Assembly (NCBI RefSeq): GCF_902702915.1
Contig: NZ_LR738849.1
Span: 930,001 to 994,000, forward strand
Source of the DNA: Desulfovibrio sp. 86
GTDB lineage: Bacteria; Desulfobacterota; Desulfovibrionia; Desulfovibrionales; Desulfovibrionaceae
DNA: 64,000 bases
Reading direction: 5' to 3'
The notes under the pieces are model-generated. The model did no database searches. It was not told the origin of the DNA and worked only from the letters and a program-made list of their open reading frames with translations. The position numbers were made by a program, and so were the translations under genes. Below are positions 26,954-36,454 of this stretch, one piece after another; the stretch's first letter is position 1, and each line of letters opens with the position of its first letter.

Positions 26954-27615
26954 GCCGTCTTTTCACCAACGGCCTTGCTGGGGTCATCTTTGACTGCGAC
27001 GGCGTTATCGTGGATTCGCGTGAATCCAACACTGTTTTCTACAACCGTGTGCTTGAGCACTTCAACCTGCCGCCCATGACGCCGGAGCAGGAACAATTCT
27101 GCTTTATGGCCACTGCCATGCAGGCCCTGCTGCACATTGTGCCGCCGCATTTGCATAAGCAGATAGGCTATGTGACCAGTGAAGTGGTCAACTATCATCG
27201 CGACATTATGCCCATGCTGCGCCTGCAACCAGGGTTTGTTGATTTCATTGACTATCTGCGCGACAAACAGGTGCGCATGGCCGTGCATACCAACCGCAGG
27301 CTCGAGGGAATACAAACGGTTCTGGACATTTTCGGCCTGCCCTCCTATTTTGATCCTGTGGTCGCAGCTGATACAGCAGCGCCCAAACCATCTCCCGAAG
27401 GCACATTGCGCATCTGCGCCGCATGGCAGACCCCGCCGGAAACCGTGCTTTTTGTGGGTGACAGCGAACATGACAAAGAAACGGCCCAGGGGGCGGGCGT
27501 GGTATTTGCCGCATTTAACGGCGGCGCTTTGCGGGGGCAGATAACGGCAAGCGATTACGCAGGCCTGCGCGTGGCCCTGGATGACGCGTTGCCGCAAAGC
27601 AGCGCCAGGACATAA
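26950..27615 (+). CDS. HAD-superfamily phosphatase, phosphoglycolate-phosphatase-like
   Basis: This 221-residue haloacid dehalogenase fold enzyme has motif I DCDGVIVDS (nucleophile Asp near residue 15), motif II HTNR (near 113), motif III lysine in PKPSPEG (near 145), and motif IV VGDSEHDKE (near 167). An alpha-helical cap lies between motifs I and II, as in Gph/PGP-type enzymes. The natural substrate is unknown. Its ATG overlaps the stop of the unknown protein upstream. Confidence 0.88.
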   Translation: MSRLFTNGLAGVIFDCDGVIVDSRESNTVFYNRVLEHFNLPPMTPEQEQFCFMATAMQALLHIVPPHLHKQIGYVTSEVVNYHRDIMPMLRLQPGFVDFIDYLRDKQVRMAVHTNRRLEGIQTVLDIFGLPSYFDPVVAADTAAPKPSPEGTLRICAAWQTPPETVLFVGDSEHDKETAQGAGVVFAAFNGGALRGQITASDYAGLRVALDDALPQSSART

Positions 27616-27686
27616 GGCCCGGCCCCGCCGGGACTTTTAAGAAGTTTTACCAAAGTTGACACCAAGACCGCCACGCTGGAGGGCGC

Positions 27687-27989
27687 ATGATCATTCTGGC
27701 CAATACCATGAGCGCCGTTGCCATGATACTGGGTTCACTGCTGAGCCTGTATTTCTGGATAGTCATTATTGCCGCCGTACTCACCTGGGTGCGGCCGGAT
27801 CCGTATAATCCCATAGTGCGCACCTTGCGCGCCCTCACGGAACCCGTGTTCTATCGCGTGCGCAAATGGCTGCCCTTTACCTACACCAGCGGCATGGATT
27901 TTTCGCCTGTGGTGGTGCTGCTGTGCATTGAGCTTTTCAACCGCATTGTGGTTGCCTCATTGGCGCAGTATGCCCTCACCATGCAATAA
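27687..27989 (+). CDS. YggT family membrane protein
   Basis: This 100-residue protein has two hydrophobic segments (residues ~9-33 and ~68-92) and the family motif LTWVRPDPYNPIVRTLRALTEPVFYRVRKWLP in between. YggT proteins are small inner-membrane proteins linked to cell division/shape (YlmG) or ion tolerance; the role is not settled. GGAGGG precedes the start. It is followed by a DUF465 gene, a pairing consistent with septum or morphology genes. Confidence 0.88.
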   Translation: MIILANTMSAVAMILGSLLSLYFWIVIIAAVLTWVRPDPYNPIVRTLRALTEPVFYRVRKWLPFTYTSGMDFSPVVVLLCIELFNRIVVASLAQYALTMQ

Positions 27990-28044
27990 CACCGGTTTCA
28001 CTCGCGGGATTCCGCGTCCGAACATCTAACAATGGAGATTTCTT

Positions 28045-28272
28045 ATGGATCAGCATGAACTAGAAATCCTAACTAAGTATGCGGCCACTGATCCGGAGCT
28101 GAAATCCCTTTGGGAAGATCACGTGCTCTATGAAAAGCAGGTGGAAAAGCTTGAAGGCAAGGCCTTCCGCACCCCTACTGAAGAACAGACCTTGAAGCAG
28201 CTGAAAAAGCAAAAGCTTGAAGGAAAAACCCAGCTCATGGCAATCCTGGATCGTCTGAAAAAACAGGATTAG
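28045..28272 (+). CDS. DUF465-type small coiled-coil protein
   Basis: This 75-residue, highly charged, all-helical protein ends LKKQKLEGKTQLMAILDRLKKQ, the conserved C-terminal helix of the DUF465/YdcH family. It has no membrane segment. Function unknown. AATGGAG precedes the start. The ilvB ribosome site begins only 10 bases after the stop, so it may be co-transcribed with the ilv genes. Confidence 0.8.
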   Translation: MDQHELEILTKYAATDPELKSLWEDHVLYEKQVEKLEGKAFRTPTEEQTLKQLKKQKLEGKTQLMAILDRLKKQD

Positions 28273-28294
28273 CATGGCTGCGAAGGAGCCGGTC

Positions 28295-29986
28295 ATGGAA
28301 TGTACAGGTGCGCAGATTCTCCTTGAGTCCCTGAAGAGAGAAGGCGTTGACGTGCTGTTCGGGTATCCCGGCGGCGCTGTGATTGACATTTACGACGAAC
28401 TGCCGCGACATCAGGAAATCCGTCACGTGCTGGTACGACACGAGCAAGGGGCTGTGCACGCGGCTGACGGCTATGCCCGCGCCTCCGGCAAGGTGGGCGC
28501 ATGCCTGGTAACTTCAGGCCCCGGCGCCACCAACACGGTGACGGGCATCGCCACAGCCTATTCCGACTCCATTCCTCTAGTGATTATTACGGGGCAGGTG
28601 CCCACGCAACTGATCGGCAATGACGCCTTTCAGGAAGTGGACATTGTGGGCATCACCCGCCCCTGCACCAAACATAACTTCCTGGTAAAGGACATCAACA
28701 AGCTGGCCCTTACCATCCGGCAGGCCTTTTATCTGGCGCGCACGGGCCGCCCCGGGCCCGTGCTCGTCGACCTGCCCAAGGACATCATGCAGGCCAGGGC
28801 CGAGTTCATCTGGCCTGAAGACGTCTATATGCGCAGCTACAACCCCACCTACAAGCCCAACCTCAACCAGTTGCGGCGCTCGGTGGAAGAGCTCGCCAGG
28901 GCCGAACGTCCAGTGATCCTGGCTGGCGGCGGCGTTATCATGTCCAATGCGGCCGAAGCGCTTACAAGCCTTGCGCGCAAGCTGCAGATCCCGGTGACGT
29001 GTTCGCTCATGGGCCTCGGGGCCTTTCCGGCCACAGACCCTCTGTGGCTCGGCATGGTGGGCATGCACGGCACCTATGCCGCCAACCTGGCCATCAACAA
29101 CGCCGACGTGCTGGTCTGCGTGGGCGCGCGCTTTGACGACCGCGTGACGGGCAAACTGACGGGCTTCGCGCCCAAGGCCCGCATAGTGCACATCGACATA
29201 GACCCCACCTCCATTCGCAAGAATGTGGAGGTGCAGGTTCCCGTGGTGGGCGACTGCCGCCTGGCCCTTGAGGGCATGTCCGAGATTTGCGACGCCAAGC
29301 TTGAAGGCAAGGACTGGGCCAGCGAGCATGCCGCCTGGCTTGAGGCCGTGGGCGAATGGAAAAAGAGCAAGCCGCTCTGCTACCAGAAAAACCACAACAT
29401 CAAGCCGCAGGAAGTTATTGAAACCCTGTACGAACTTACCAACGGCGACGCCATCATCGCCACAGAAGTGGGCCAGCACCAGATGTGGGTTGCCCAGTTC
29501 TACTCCTTCACCAAACCCCGCACCCTGCTGACCAGCGGCGGCCTCGGCACCATGGGATACGGCTTTCCCGCGTCCATCGGCGCGCAGTTCGCCTTTCCCG
29601 ACAAAAAGGTCATTACCGTGGCGGGCGACGGCTCGCTGCAGATGAACATTCAGGAACTGGGCACCGTGGTGGCCAACAAGCTGCCCATCAAGGTGGTCAT
29701 CCTGAACAACCGCCACCTCGGCATGGTTCGCCAGTGGCAGGAACTCTTTTACAACCAGAACTACAGCTCCACCAACATGGAAGCGCAGCCGGACTTTGTG
29801 AAGCTGGCCGAAGCCTACGGCGCAGAGGGCTATCGCATAGAAAAGGGCGAAGACCTGCGCGCCACGCTTGAAAAGGCCCTGGCCTCGCCCAATCCGGCCT
29901 TTATTGACGTTATGGTGGAGCGTGAGGAAAATGTGTACCCCATCGTGCCCGCCGGTGCGGCGCTCGATGAAATGTTGCTGGTGTAA
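28295..29986 (+). CDS. ilvB: Acetolactate synthase, large (catalytic) subunit
   Basis: This 563-residue ThDP enzyme condenses two pyruvates, or pyruvate and 2-oxobutyrate, in branched-chain amino acid synthesis. The N terminus has GAQILLESLKREGVDVLFGYPGGAV with the catalytic glutamate region following (VRHEQGAVHAADGYARASGKVG). The ThDP/Mg motif GDGSLQMNIQELGTVVANKLPIKVVILNN lies near residues 445-475. The ATG at 28295 is preceded by GAAGGAG at 6 bases; the ATG at 28274 has none and adds 7 unconserved residues. Confidence 0.96.
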   Translation: MECTGAQILLESLKREGVDVLFGYPGGAVIDIYDELPRHQEIRHVLVRHEQGAVHAADGYARASGKVGACLVTSGPGATNTVTGIATAYSDSIPLVIITGQVPTQLIGNDAFQEVDIVGITRPCTKHNFLVKDINKLALTIRQAFYLARTGRPGPVLVDLPKDIMQARAEFIWPEDVYMRSYNPTYKPNLNQLRRSVEELARAERPVILAGGGVIMSNAAEALTSLARKLQIPVTCSLMGLGAFPATDPLWLGMVGMHGTYAANLAINNADVLVCVGARFDDRVTGKLTGFAPKARIVHIDIDPTSIRKNVEVQVPVVGDCRLALEGMSEICDAKLEGKDWASEHAAWLEAVGEWKKSKPLCYQKNHNIKPQEVIETLYELTNGDAIIATEVGQHQMWVAQFYSFTKPRTLLTSGGLGTMGYGFPASIGAQFAFPDKKVITVAGDGSLQMNIQELGTVVANKLPIKVVILNNRHLGMVRQWQELFYNQNYSSTNMEAQPDFVKLAEAYGAEGYRIEKGEDLRATLEKALASPNPAFIDVMVEREENVYPIVPAGAALDEMLLV

Positions 29987-29996
29987 GGGAGGGGCT

Positions 29997-30488
29997 ATGA
30001 GCAAAAGACATGTGCTTTCCGTGCTGGTGGAAAACGAACCCGGCGTCCTTTCCCGCGTGGCGGGGCTGTTCAGCGGGCGCGGCTTTAACATCCACTCGCT
30101 CAATGTGGCCCCGGCCCTGGAAGAAGGCGTTTCACACATGACCATCACCACTGAGGGCGACAGCCTGATTTTGGAGCAGATAATGAAACAGCTGCACAAA
30201 ATCGTCTCTGTCATCAAGGTGGTGGACTTCGCGGATATAGCCGCCGTGGAACGCGAAATGATGTTCGTCAAAGTGCAGGCGGAAGGCCCCATGCGGGGTG
30301 AAATTCTGCGCACCGTCGAAATATTCCGCTGTAAGGTGGTGGACGTGAGCCCCAATGAAATGACCATTGAGGCCACCGGCAACCAGGACAAGCTGGACGC
30401 CATCATCAACCTGCTGCAGCGGTTTGGCATCAAGGAACTGGCGCGCACAGGCTCTGTGGCCATTCGCCGTTCCAAAAAGACGGACTAG
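29997..30488 (+). CDS. ilvN: Acetolactate synthase, regulatory small subunit
   Basis: This 163-residue protein has an N-terminal ACT domain (HVLSVLVENEPGVLSRVAGLFSGRGFNIHSLNV) that binds valine for feedback control, and the C-terminal ALS_ss domain (VKVQAEGPMRGEILRTVEIFRCKVVDVSPN). AGGGAGGGG precedes the ATG, 10 bases after ilvB. The following 266-base gap to ilvC contains no recognised gene; no obvious leader peptide with Leu/Val/Ile runs was found in it. Confidence 0.95.
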   Translation: MSKRHVLSVLVENEPGVLSRVAGLFSGRGFNIHSLNVAPALEEGVSHMTITTEGDSLILEQIMKQLHKIVSVIKVVDFADIAAVEREMMFVKVQAEGPMRGEILRTVEIFRCKVVDVSPNEMTIEATGNQDKLDAIINLLQRFGIKELARTGSVAIRRSKKTD

Positions 30489-30724
30489 GCCCGAAGCCCC
30501 GGACTCTGCCCGCTTTCGCGTTCGACGGCCCACAAGGCCCTCTCCGGCGCGCGAGCGACGCAGGCGGTACGCCCTTTATCCCCAAGGGCTCCCCTGCGCG
30601 CAGGCATGACCGGTTCCGTCCGTCGCGCCTCAAGGCCGCAGCACTGCCGCAAGGCAGCAATGCCGTCGGGGCATACGTCAAGGCCCCCTATGTTTTCTTC
30701 GGGTGAAGAGAACTGCAATTTTAG

Positions 30725-31756
<1,032 letters not shown>

Positions 31757-31850
31757 GGCGGATTGCCTTTGAGGATGCACATCCTCAACGCTGATCTGCG
31801 CAGGTGAAACGACGCTGCAACCGCTTTGCGTTTTGCCTCCCAGCCTTTGG

Positions 31851-31883
31851 GCCGGCCGTCCTCTGTGGACGGCCGGCTTTTTT
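31851..31883 (+). terminator. Terminator of ilvC
   Basis: The 11-bp stem GCCGGCCGTCC/GGACGGCCGGC with a 5-base loop is followed by TTTTTT, 95 bases past the ilvC stop. Confidence 0.92.
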
Positions 31884-32247
31884 CAGGGCGCAGACCAGCG
31901 GCAGGGGACGCCAGAGCAAATTATCTCTGAGGCCGGCCCTGCGCAAAGCCTGATGCCGCCCGCCTGGGCGCACTCCTGCACAGAGGAACGGCACACATGG
32001 AGCCCATGCGTGCCGTTATGGCGCGCGCCTGCCCGCGCAGTCCACAGGGCAAGCCCTGAATGCACATGCCCGGGAAGTCGCGCAACAGAGAGATTTGCGT
32101 CTTTCTTCATAACCTGATACGAAAAACCGTGGCTTTGCACGTATTTTGCTTCTGCGGCACGGCCAGCAACCGTCATACCGCATACAGGCGAAAATCCCGC
32201 CCCCTTCCGGCCCTGAAGCCAATGTTCCTAAACACATGAGGTCGCGC
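31884..32247. other. Intergenic region ahead of the DLDxLL-repeat gene
   Basis: No gene is supported. A strong hairpin lies at 31987-32017 (AACGGCAC.CATGG, 3-base loop, complement) without a T-run. AGAGCAAATTA at 31914 recalls the opening of the AGAGCA elements, but the remainder is too diverged to call. Confidence 0.4.
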
Positions 32248-34383
32248 ATGGCTGCCCAAGACACCCATGAAAACACTGAAGAAATCATCGACCTGACCGA
32301 GCTTATCGAAAAAGGCGCCGTTCCGGAGGCGGATACCGACGCCTCAAGCCCGGCCGCTGCCCAGGATGACGACCTGCACACCCACATGCGCAGCCTGAAT
32401 GACAGCGGCCAGAATGTCGCTGCGGACGCTGAAATTGACGACCTGCTGGCGCAGATGGAATATAAAGATGAAGGCGGCGCGGACGCCGAGGCTACCCCTG
32501 CCGCCCAGGCCAACGCCGGGGACGGCAGCGCGGAGAGCGGCATGGAGAGCGGCATGGAGCAGACGGATTCGGACTCCCCCGCTCCGTCTGATTTCGCGCC
32601 CGTGCGCATGCCTGACGGCCATATCGTGGACCCCCACGAAGAACTGCACATGCCCGGCATAGGGGATGTGGACAGTCTCTTGAATTCGTTGGATATTCCA
32701 CCGCAGCCCCGCCCGCATGAAAAAGCTGCGCCCTCGCCGGAAGACACCGACAATGCCGTGGATCAGATGCTCGGCAATCTGAACGGCGCGTCCCGACCTT
32801 CGGCAGAAAATTCCTCCAAGGGCGCGGGCAAGGCCCCCCATGAGGATACGACGGATCTGGACGAACTGCTGGCCGCCGGAACCATGCCAGAGCCTGTCAT
32901 TTCCGACGAACTTGAGTCTCTGCTGCGCGAGTCGGCTCCGTCCGCGAACCAGCCAGACGCCAAGCAGCCGCAGTCCAAGGACAAAGACCAGGCTACCCCT
33001 GCGGCCGAACCTGTGGCCGAACCTGCGCCCGGATCCGCGGCTGCCCAGCCGCAAACTCCGGCACAGCCAGTGGCCCCGGCCGCTGCAAACCCCGCGCAGG
33101 ACGCCCCTCCGCATGACCTCAATGACGATCTGGACGCCCTGCTGCAATCCATAATGGCCGACAAGCCGGGGCATGACGCGGACAAGGACGTGCCCCAGAA
33201 CGCGCCCCAAACTCAGGACGCAGCCCAGGCGCAGCCCGCTCCGGCCAGTGCGTCCGCCGCCAGTGCCGATGATCTTTCTGCGGATCTTGACCAGTTGCTG
33301 TCCTCCGTCAAACCGGCGGCGCCCCAGCAGCCAGATCCGGCCCCAACGGCTGACGGTGGCGCAAACCAGCCTGCGGATTCCGGCCCGGCAAAGGCCAACG
33401 ACAAACTTGAATTTGATCTGGACGCCCTTCTGGCGGCAGCCGATGCCGAAGAACGGGATCGCGCCAACCCCGTGACTACGCCAGAGGCTCCTGCCGCAGA
33501 GCAGCCGTCCAGCAGCCTGCTGCCCGATGTGGATCTGGACGACATTCTGGCAGGAAACATGGTCACCGCGCCGTCTGCCATGGCGGGCCAGGCTGCCAAG
33601 GCGAGCCAGACAGGCAGCGCCGCCACGCCAGCCACGCCACCAGCCAGCGCCTCCCGAGACGCCGCAGGGCAGGCCGCAGTCGCGGCGGATCTGACGGAAA
33701 TTATGGCGCGCCTTGACCAGTACGCGGAAAAACTGCAGCAGGCAGACGACCGTGTGCAGGCTCTGGAAGCGGCGGTTGCCGAGGCCAGGGCCGAAGCCGA
33801 CCAGGCCCGCGCCGAAGCCGATGCGGCAAAAACGGCGGCACAGCAGATACAGTCTGATCTGGATGAAAAGCTGACAGCGGCGCAGACCTCTCACGAAAGT
33901 CTGGCGCAGACCGCAGCCGAAGCCCTCCATACGGCCCAAAACGCAGCGCAGGCAGCGGCCAGCGCCACTGCACAGCAGCAGGATCAGCCCGACAGTACGC
34001 CGCCCCTTGAAGCTCTTTTTGACACAGACCATCCCCTGCACCAGCGCCTTATGGACTGCGTAAGCACGGCGGCGGCGGAAGCGGCGGCCACGGCGGCCCG
34101 GCAGGCCGCTGAAGAGGCGGTTGCGGCGGCCCAAAGCGCCATGGCCCAAGCCAACGACGCTCCCGCCGCACATGAAGACCCCGCCCTGCTGGAAAGCCTG
34201 CTGGATGACCGCATGCACGCGGTCAACCTGACCATGCACGGCGCTTCCGCGCGGCTGGACGCGATTGAAAGCAGGCTGGATGAACTGGAACCGCGTTTTA
34301 ACGATCGGGTGGAAAAAGCCGCGGCCTCTGCGGCGGCCCGCATTCTGCGCGAAGAAATTGGCCGCCTGCTGGAAAACGAATAG
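32248..34383 (+). CDS. Acidic, disordered protein with repeated DLDxLL motifs
   Basis: This 711-residue protein is not recognised. Residues 1-440 are low-complexity (Ala, Pro, Asp, Gln) and interrupted about every 20-70 residues by a short motif of the form (D/E)(L/V/I)(D/E)x(L/I/M)L: EIDDLLAQM (~61), DVDSLLNSL (~140), AVDQMLGNL (~170), DLDELLAAG (~202), ELESLLRES (~220), DLDALLQSI (~293), DLDQLLSSV (~345), DLDALLAAA (~389), DLDDILAGN (~428). Residues ~480-560 and ~620-705 are predicted coiled coil (ARAEADQARAEADAAKTAAQQ). No signal peptide or membrane helix. Start chosen for GAGG at 6 bases; ATG 32236 is an alternative. The role is unknown; multivalent binding of one partner is inferred. Confidence 0.7.
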   Translation: MAAQDTHENTEEIIDLTELIEKGAVPEADTDASSPAAAQDDDLHTHMRSLNDSGQNVAADAEIDDLLAQMEYKDEGGADAEATPAAQANAGDGSAESGMESGMEQTDSDSPAPSDFAPVRMPDGHIVDPHEELHMPGIGDVDSLLNSLDIPPQPRPHEKAAPSPEDTDNAVDQMLGNLNGASRPSAENSSKGAGKAPHEDTTDLDELLAAGTMPEPVISDELESLLRESAPSANQPDAKQPQSKDKDQATPAAEPVAEPAPGSAAAQPQTPAQPVAPAAANPAQDAPPHDLNDDLDALLQSIMADKPGHDADKDVPQNAPQTQDAAQAQPAPASASAASADDLSADLDQLLSSVKPAAPQQPDPAPTADGGANQPADSGPAKANDKLEFDLDALLAAADAEERDRANPVTTPEAPAAEQPSSSLLPDVDLDDILAGNMVTAPSAMAGQAAKASQTGSAATPATPPASASRDAAGQAAVAADLTEIMARLDQYAEKLQQADDRVQALEAAVAEARAEADQARAEADAAKTAAQQIQSDLDEKLTAAQTSHESLAQTAAEALHTAQNAAQAAASATAQQQDQPDSTPPLEALFDTDHPLHQRLMDCVSTAAAEAAATAARQAAEEAVAAAQSAMAQANDAPAAHEDPALLESLLDDRMHAVNLTMHGASARLDAIESRLDELEPRFNDRVEKAAASAAARILREEIGRLLENE

Positions 34384-35103
34384 CCGTCGGGCTGCCTCGG
34401 GCAGCCGCCAGGCCATGTCGGGCACGGCAACGCGCAACCAGCGGGGATCTGCCCAAGGCGGCGCCCGGCGCGACACGGTCAGCCGCATACGGCAAAGTGC
34501 AGCCTGCAAAGCTTATTGTTGCGATTGTACGGCACGGCAGGCGCAAGAGAGAACGCACGCGCTGGATGGCGGAGACATAGTACTTCCGGCCCTTGCTTTG
34601 GCCTTTCGCAGCTGCGGGCGCGCCATCAGACCTTTGCGCCTCTCAAAGCCGTGCAGGCAGGGCCTCCGAGCTTGCCAAGCGGCAGCGGAACGCATATGCT
34701 GTTGCGCGATTTCAGAAGTATGGGAGCATCAGCCCGCTGATCCATGCCGCGTGGTTTCCCTTTGAAACCGGATTACGGCGTCATGGCGTTTTTCTGTTGC
34801 CACTGGCCGCGTTTCAGCAAAAAGAGCACAGGTCATGACCGTACGCCGCAGCCTGCGAAACCGGAGCGCTCCCCGGAGCAAACCACCTTTGCGAACGGCA
34901 TTCCCAAAGGGTACGGAACGCCCCGTTGCAGCGCCTGTCGCAGCCCCGCCGCAGGCATGGCCGCACTGACAAACGGCGCTCACGTCCTGGCGACGGGCAT
35001 GTGCGCGCACAGCCGCCAGAGCAGTTTCAAAGTAAAAATGCTCTGACACATATATAAAAATGGGCGGGGGCTTGAGTTTCCGTTCGTTTCCCGTCCAGGC
35101 AAT
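34384..35103. other. Long intergenic region with a repeat element
   Basis: Seven hundred bases without a supported gene. The first part is unremarkable GC-rich sequence. The last third holds a copy of the AGAGCA element (34875-35044). Several hydrophilic open frames exist on both strands, but none has a ribosome site or recognisable sequence. Confidence 0.5.
34875..35044. repeat. AGAGCA-type dispersed element, copy D
   Basis: It opens GGAGCAAACCACCTTTGCGAA, passes through a diverged GC-rich core and ends AGAGCAGTTTCAAAGTAAAAATGCTCT. It aligns by order of parts with the copies at 24118 and 58078 but is the most diverged of the four main copies. Confidence 0.6.
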
Positions 35104-35148
35104 ACCCGCTGTGGGTCAAGGCCATTCCCCTACGGGCGGGTTTTTTTT
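35104..35148 (+). terminator. Hairpin with T-run upstream of the 56-residue gene
   Basis: ACCCGC pairs with GCGGGT across a 26-base, partly paired loop, followed by eight T residues. It lies 68 bases before the next start, so it may be a leader attenuator, or simply the terminator of transcription from the left. Confidence 0.6.
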
Positions 35149-35215
35149 CGTCAGCCAGCAAGTGCAAACGTCTGGCTGCTGGCCACAAGCGGCAGTAACA
35201 AGGCACGAGGACCGT

Positions 35216-35386
35216 ATGGACAAGGATCGCAAGGAAGCCCTGCAGGTGGCCAAGGAACTGACCGCCAAATTCATTGAAACGCGCACGGTTTCCCCCGGTA
35301 ACTTTGCCGAGGTTTTTCCTTCGGTCTACCGGGTGGTTTGCGCCGCCATCGGCGTTGATGCGGATCAGGACAACAAGGGAAAATAA
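35216..35386 (+). CDS. Small unknown protein upstream of menG
   Basis: This 56-residue, soluble, charged protein (MDKDRKEALQVAKELTAKF...) has one helix and a central segment AEVFPSVYRVVCAAIGVD. I do not recognise a family. CACGAGG precedes the ATG. Its TAA stop is directly followed by the GTG start of menG, so the two are translated as a unit, which argues that it is a real gene. Confidence 0.7.
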   Translation: MDKDRKEALQVAKELTAKFIETRTVSPGNFAEVFPSVYRVVCAAIGVDADQDNKGK

Positions 35387-36157
35387 GTGGATTCTTCTCG
35401 GCATTTTCGGCAGGAAGACGGGCACGCCCCGGCCGCCGCGCCGCAACAGGCTCCCCGGCCTGCCCATGACGTGGCCGTGGCCGGCATGTTTGGCCGTATT
35501 GTACGCTTTTACGACCTGCTGAACCGCGTTCTCAGCCTGGGCCTTGACCAGTACTGGCGCAAGGTGCTGGCCCGCAACGTTCGCCTGGGCGATACGGGCG
35601 TTGTGCTGGATCTGGCCGCTGGCACGCTGGATGTTTCCCTGGCCATACGCCGCCAGCACCCCACGGCCCTCGTGCCCGCGCTGGATTTCTGCCCGCCCAT
35701 GCTGGTGCAGGGCAGCCGCAAGCTCAAGGGAGAAAACGCCCGGCGCATCCTGCCTGTGGCGGCTGACGCCAAGCGCCTGCCCCTGCCCGACGCTTCGGTG
35801 GATTGCCTGACCATAGCCTTTGGCATCCGCAACATCATCCCGCGCGAAGCGGCCTTTGCCGAAATGCTGCGCGTGCTGCGCCCCGGCGGACGGGCCTGCA
35901 TTCTTGAATTCGGCTCCGGGCGGGAGCGCATCTGGGGCGGGCTGTACAACCTGTACCTGAATTTTCTGCTGCCCCGCGTTGGCCGCCTGTTTTCCAAAGA
36001 CCCTGCGGCCTACGGCTACCTGGCCGACACCATCCGCGCCTTTCCTTCGGCTGTCGAGCTGGAAAAGGAGCTGCGCAAGGCCGGGTTTTCCAAAGCGTGG
36101 CACCAGAAGCTCACGTCGGGCATCGTATGCCTGCATGTGGGAGAAAAGGCGCGCTAG
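35387..36157 (+). CDS. menG: MenG/UbiE demethylmenaquinone methyltransferase
   Basis: This 256-residue SAM-dependent methyltransferase completes menaquinone. A ~35-residue non-conserved N terminus precedes the UbiE core: MFGRIVRFYDLLNRVLSLGLDQYWR, SAM motif I VLDLAAGTLDVSLA (residue ~75), DAKRLPLPDASVDCLTIAFGIRNI (~125), and LRVLRPGGRACILEFG (~163). Translation starts at GTG abutting the upstream stop. Together with mqnB and the polyprenyl synthase downstream it forms a scattered menaquinone cluster. Confidence 0.9.
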   Translation: MDSSRHFRQEDGHAPAAAPQQAPRPAHDVAVAGMFGRIVRFYDLLNRVLSLGLDQYWRKVLARNVRLGDTGVVLDLAAGTLDVSLAIRRQHPTALVPALDFCPPMLVQGSRKLKGENARRILPVAADAKRLPLPDASVDCLTIAFGIRNIIPREAAFAEMLRVLRPGGRACILEFGSGRERIWGGLYNLYLNFLLPRVGRLFSKDPAAYGYLADTIRAFPSAVELEKELRKAGFSKAWHQKLTSGIVCLHVGEKAR

Positions 36158-36212
36158 CTGCCGCCAACGCGGTCGCCAAAGAGGCTGGGCGGTTGCCAGC
36201 GCGGCTGCCCCG

Positions 36213-36407
36213 CTACGTGGCAAGCCGTACAAGCAGCAGGCCCAGAGCCAGAGCCGCCAGTCCCACCACGCGCAGGCGGCTTTCGGGCAAAGGCAGCAAT
36301 TGCAGCAAAGCGCGGCGCATGCCGCCGGGAAACAAGGTCCAGCACAGGCCCTCGAGCACAATGGCAAGACCCAGGGCGCGTAAAAAGAGTCCAATATTAA
36401 AGTCCAT
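36213..36407 (-). CDS. DUF2065 small membrane protein
   Basis: This 64-residue protein has a hydrophobic N-terminal helix (IGLFLRALGLAIVLEGLCWTLFP), a basic centre and a C-terminal helix (LRVVGLAALALGLLLVRLA). The pattern EGL...LFP...RR...L......LR..GL matches DUF2065, small inner-membrane proteins often near hflC/hflK in other bacteria. It is convergent with menG and divergent from the UDP-sugar dehydrogenase gene. Confidence 0.78.
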   Translation of the reverse strand: MDFNIGLFLRALGLAIVLEGLCWTLFPGGMRRALLQLLPLPESRLRVVGLAALALGLLLVRLAT

Positions 36408-36454
36408 GCTTTTCTTGGTGACGAAAAAAGCTTGTTTTGTAAAGGAATGAAATT

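Noticed and set aside
28577..30475. 632-residue minus-strand open frame opposite ilvB-ilvN
   Set aside because: Both ilv proteins are unmistakable; the antisense frame has no recognisable domain.
32344..34509. 721-residue minus-strand open frame opposite the DLDxLL-repeat gene
   Set aside because: Arg/Gly-rich and repetitive as the complement of Ala/Asp codons. The plus-strand frame has a recurring motif, coiled coil and a ribosome site, so I chose it; some doubt remains because neither frame has a known family.
34384..34870. Small Arg/Cys-rich frames after the DLDxLL gene
   Set aside because: No ribosome sites, no motif and conflicting frames on both strands.
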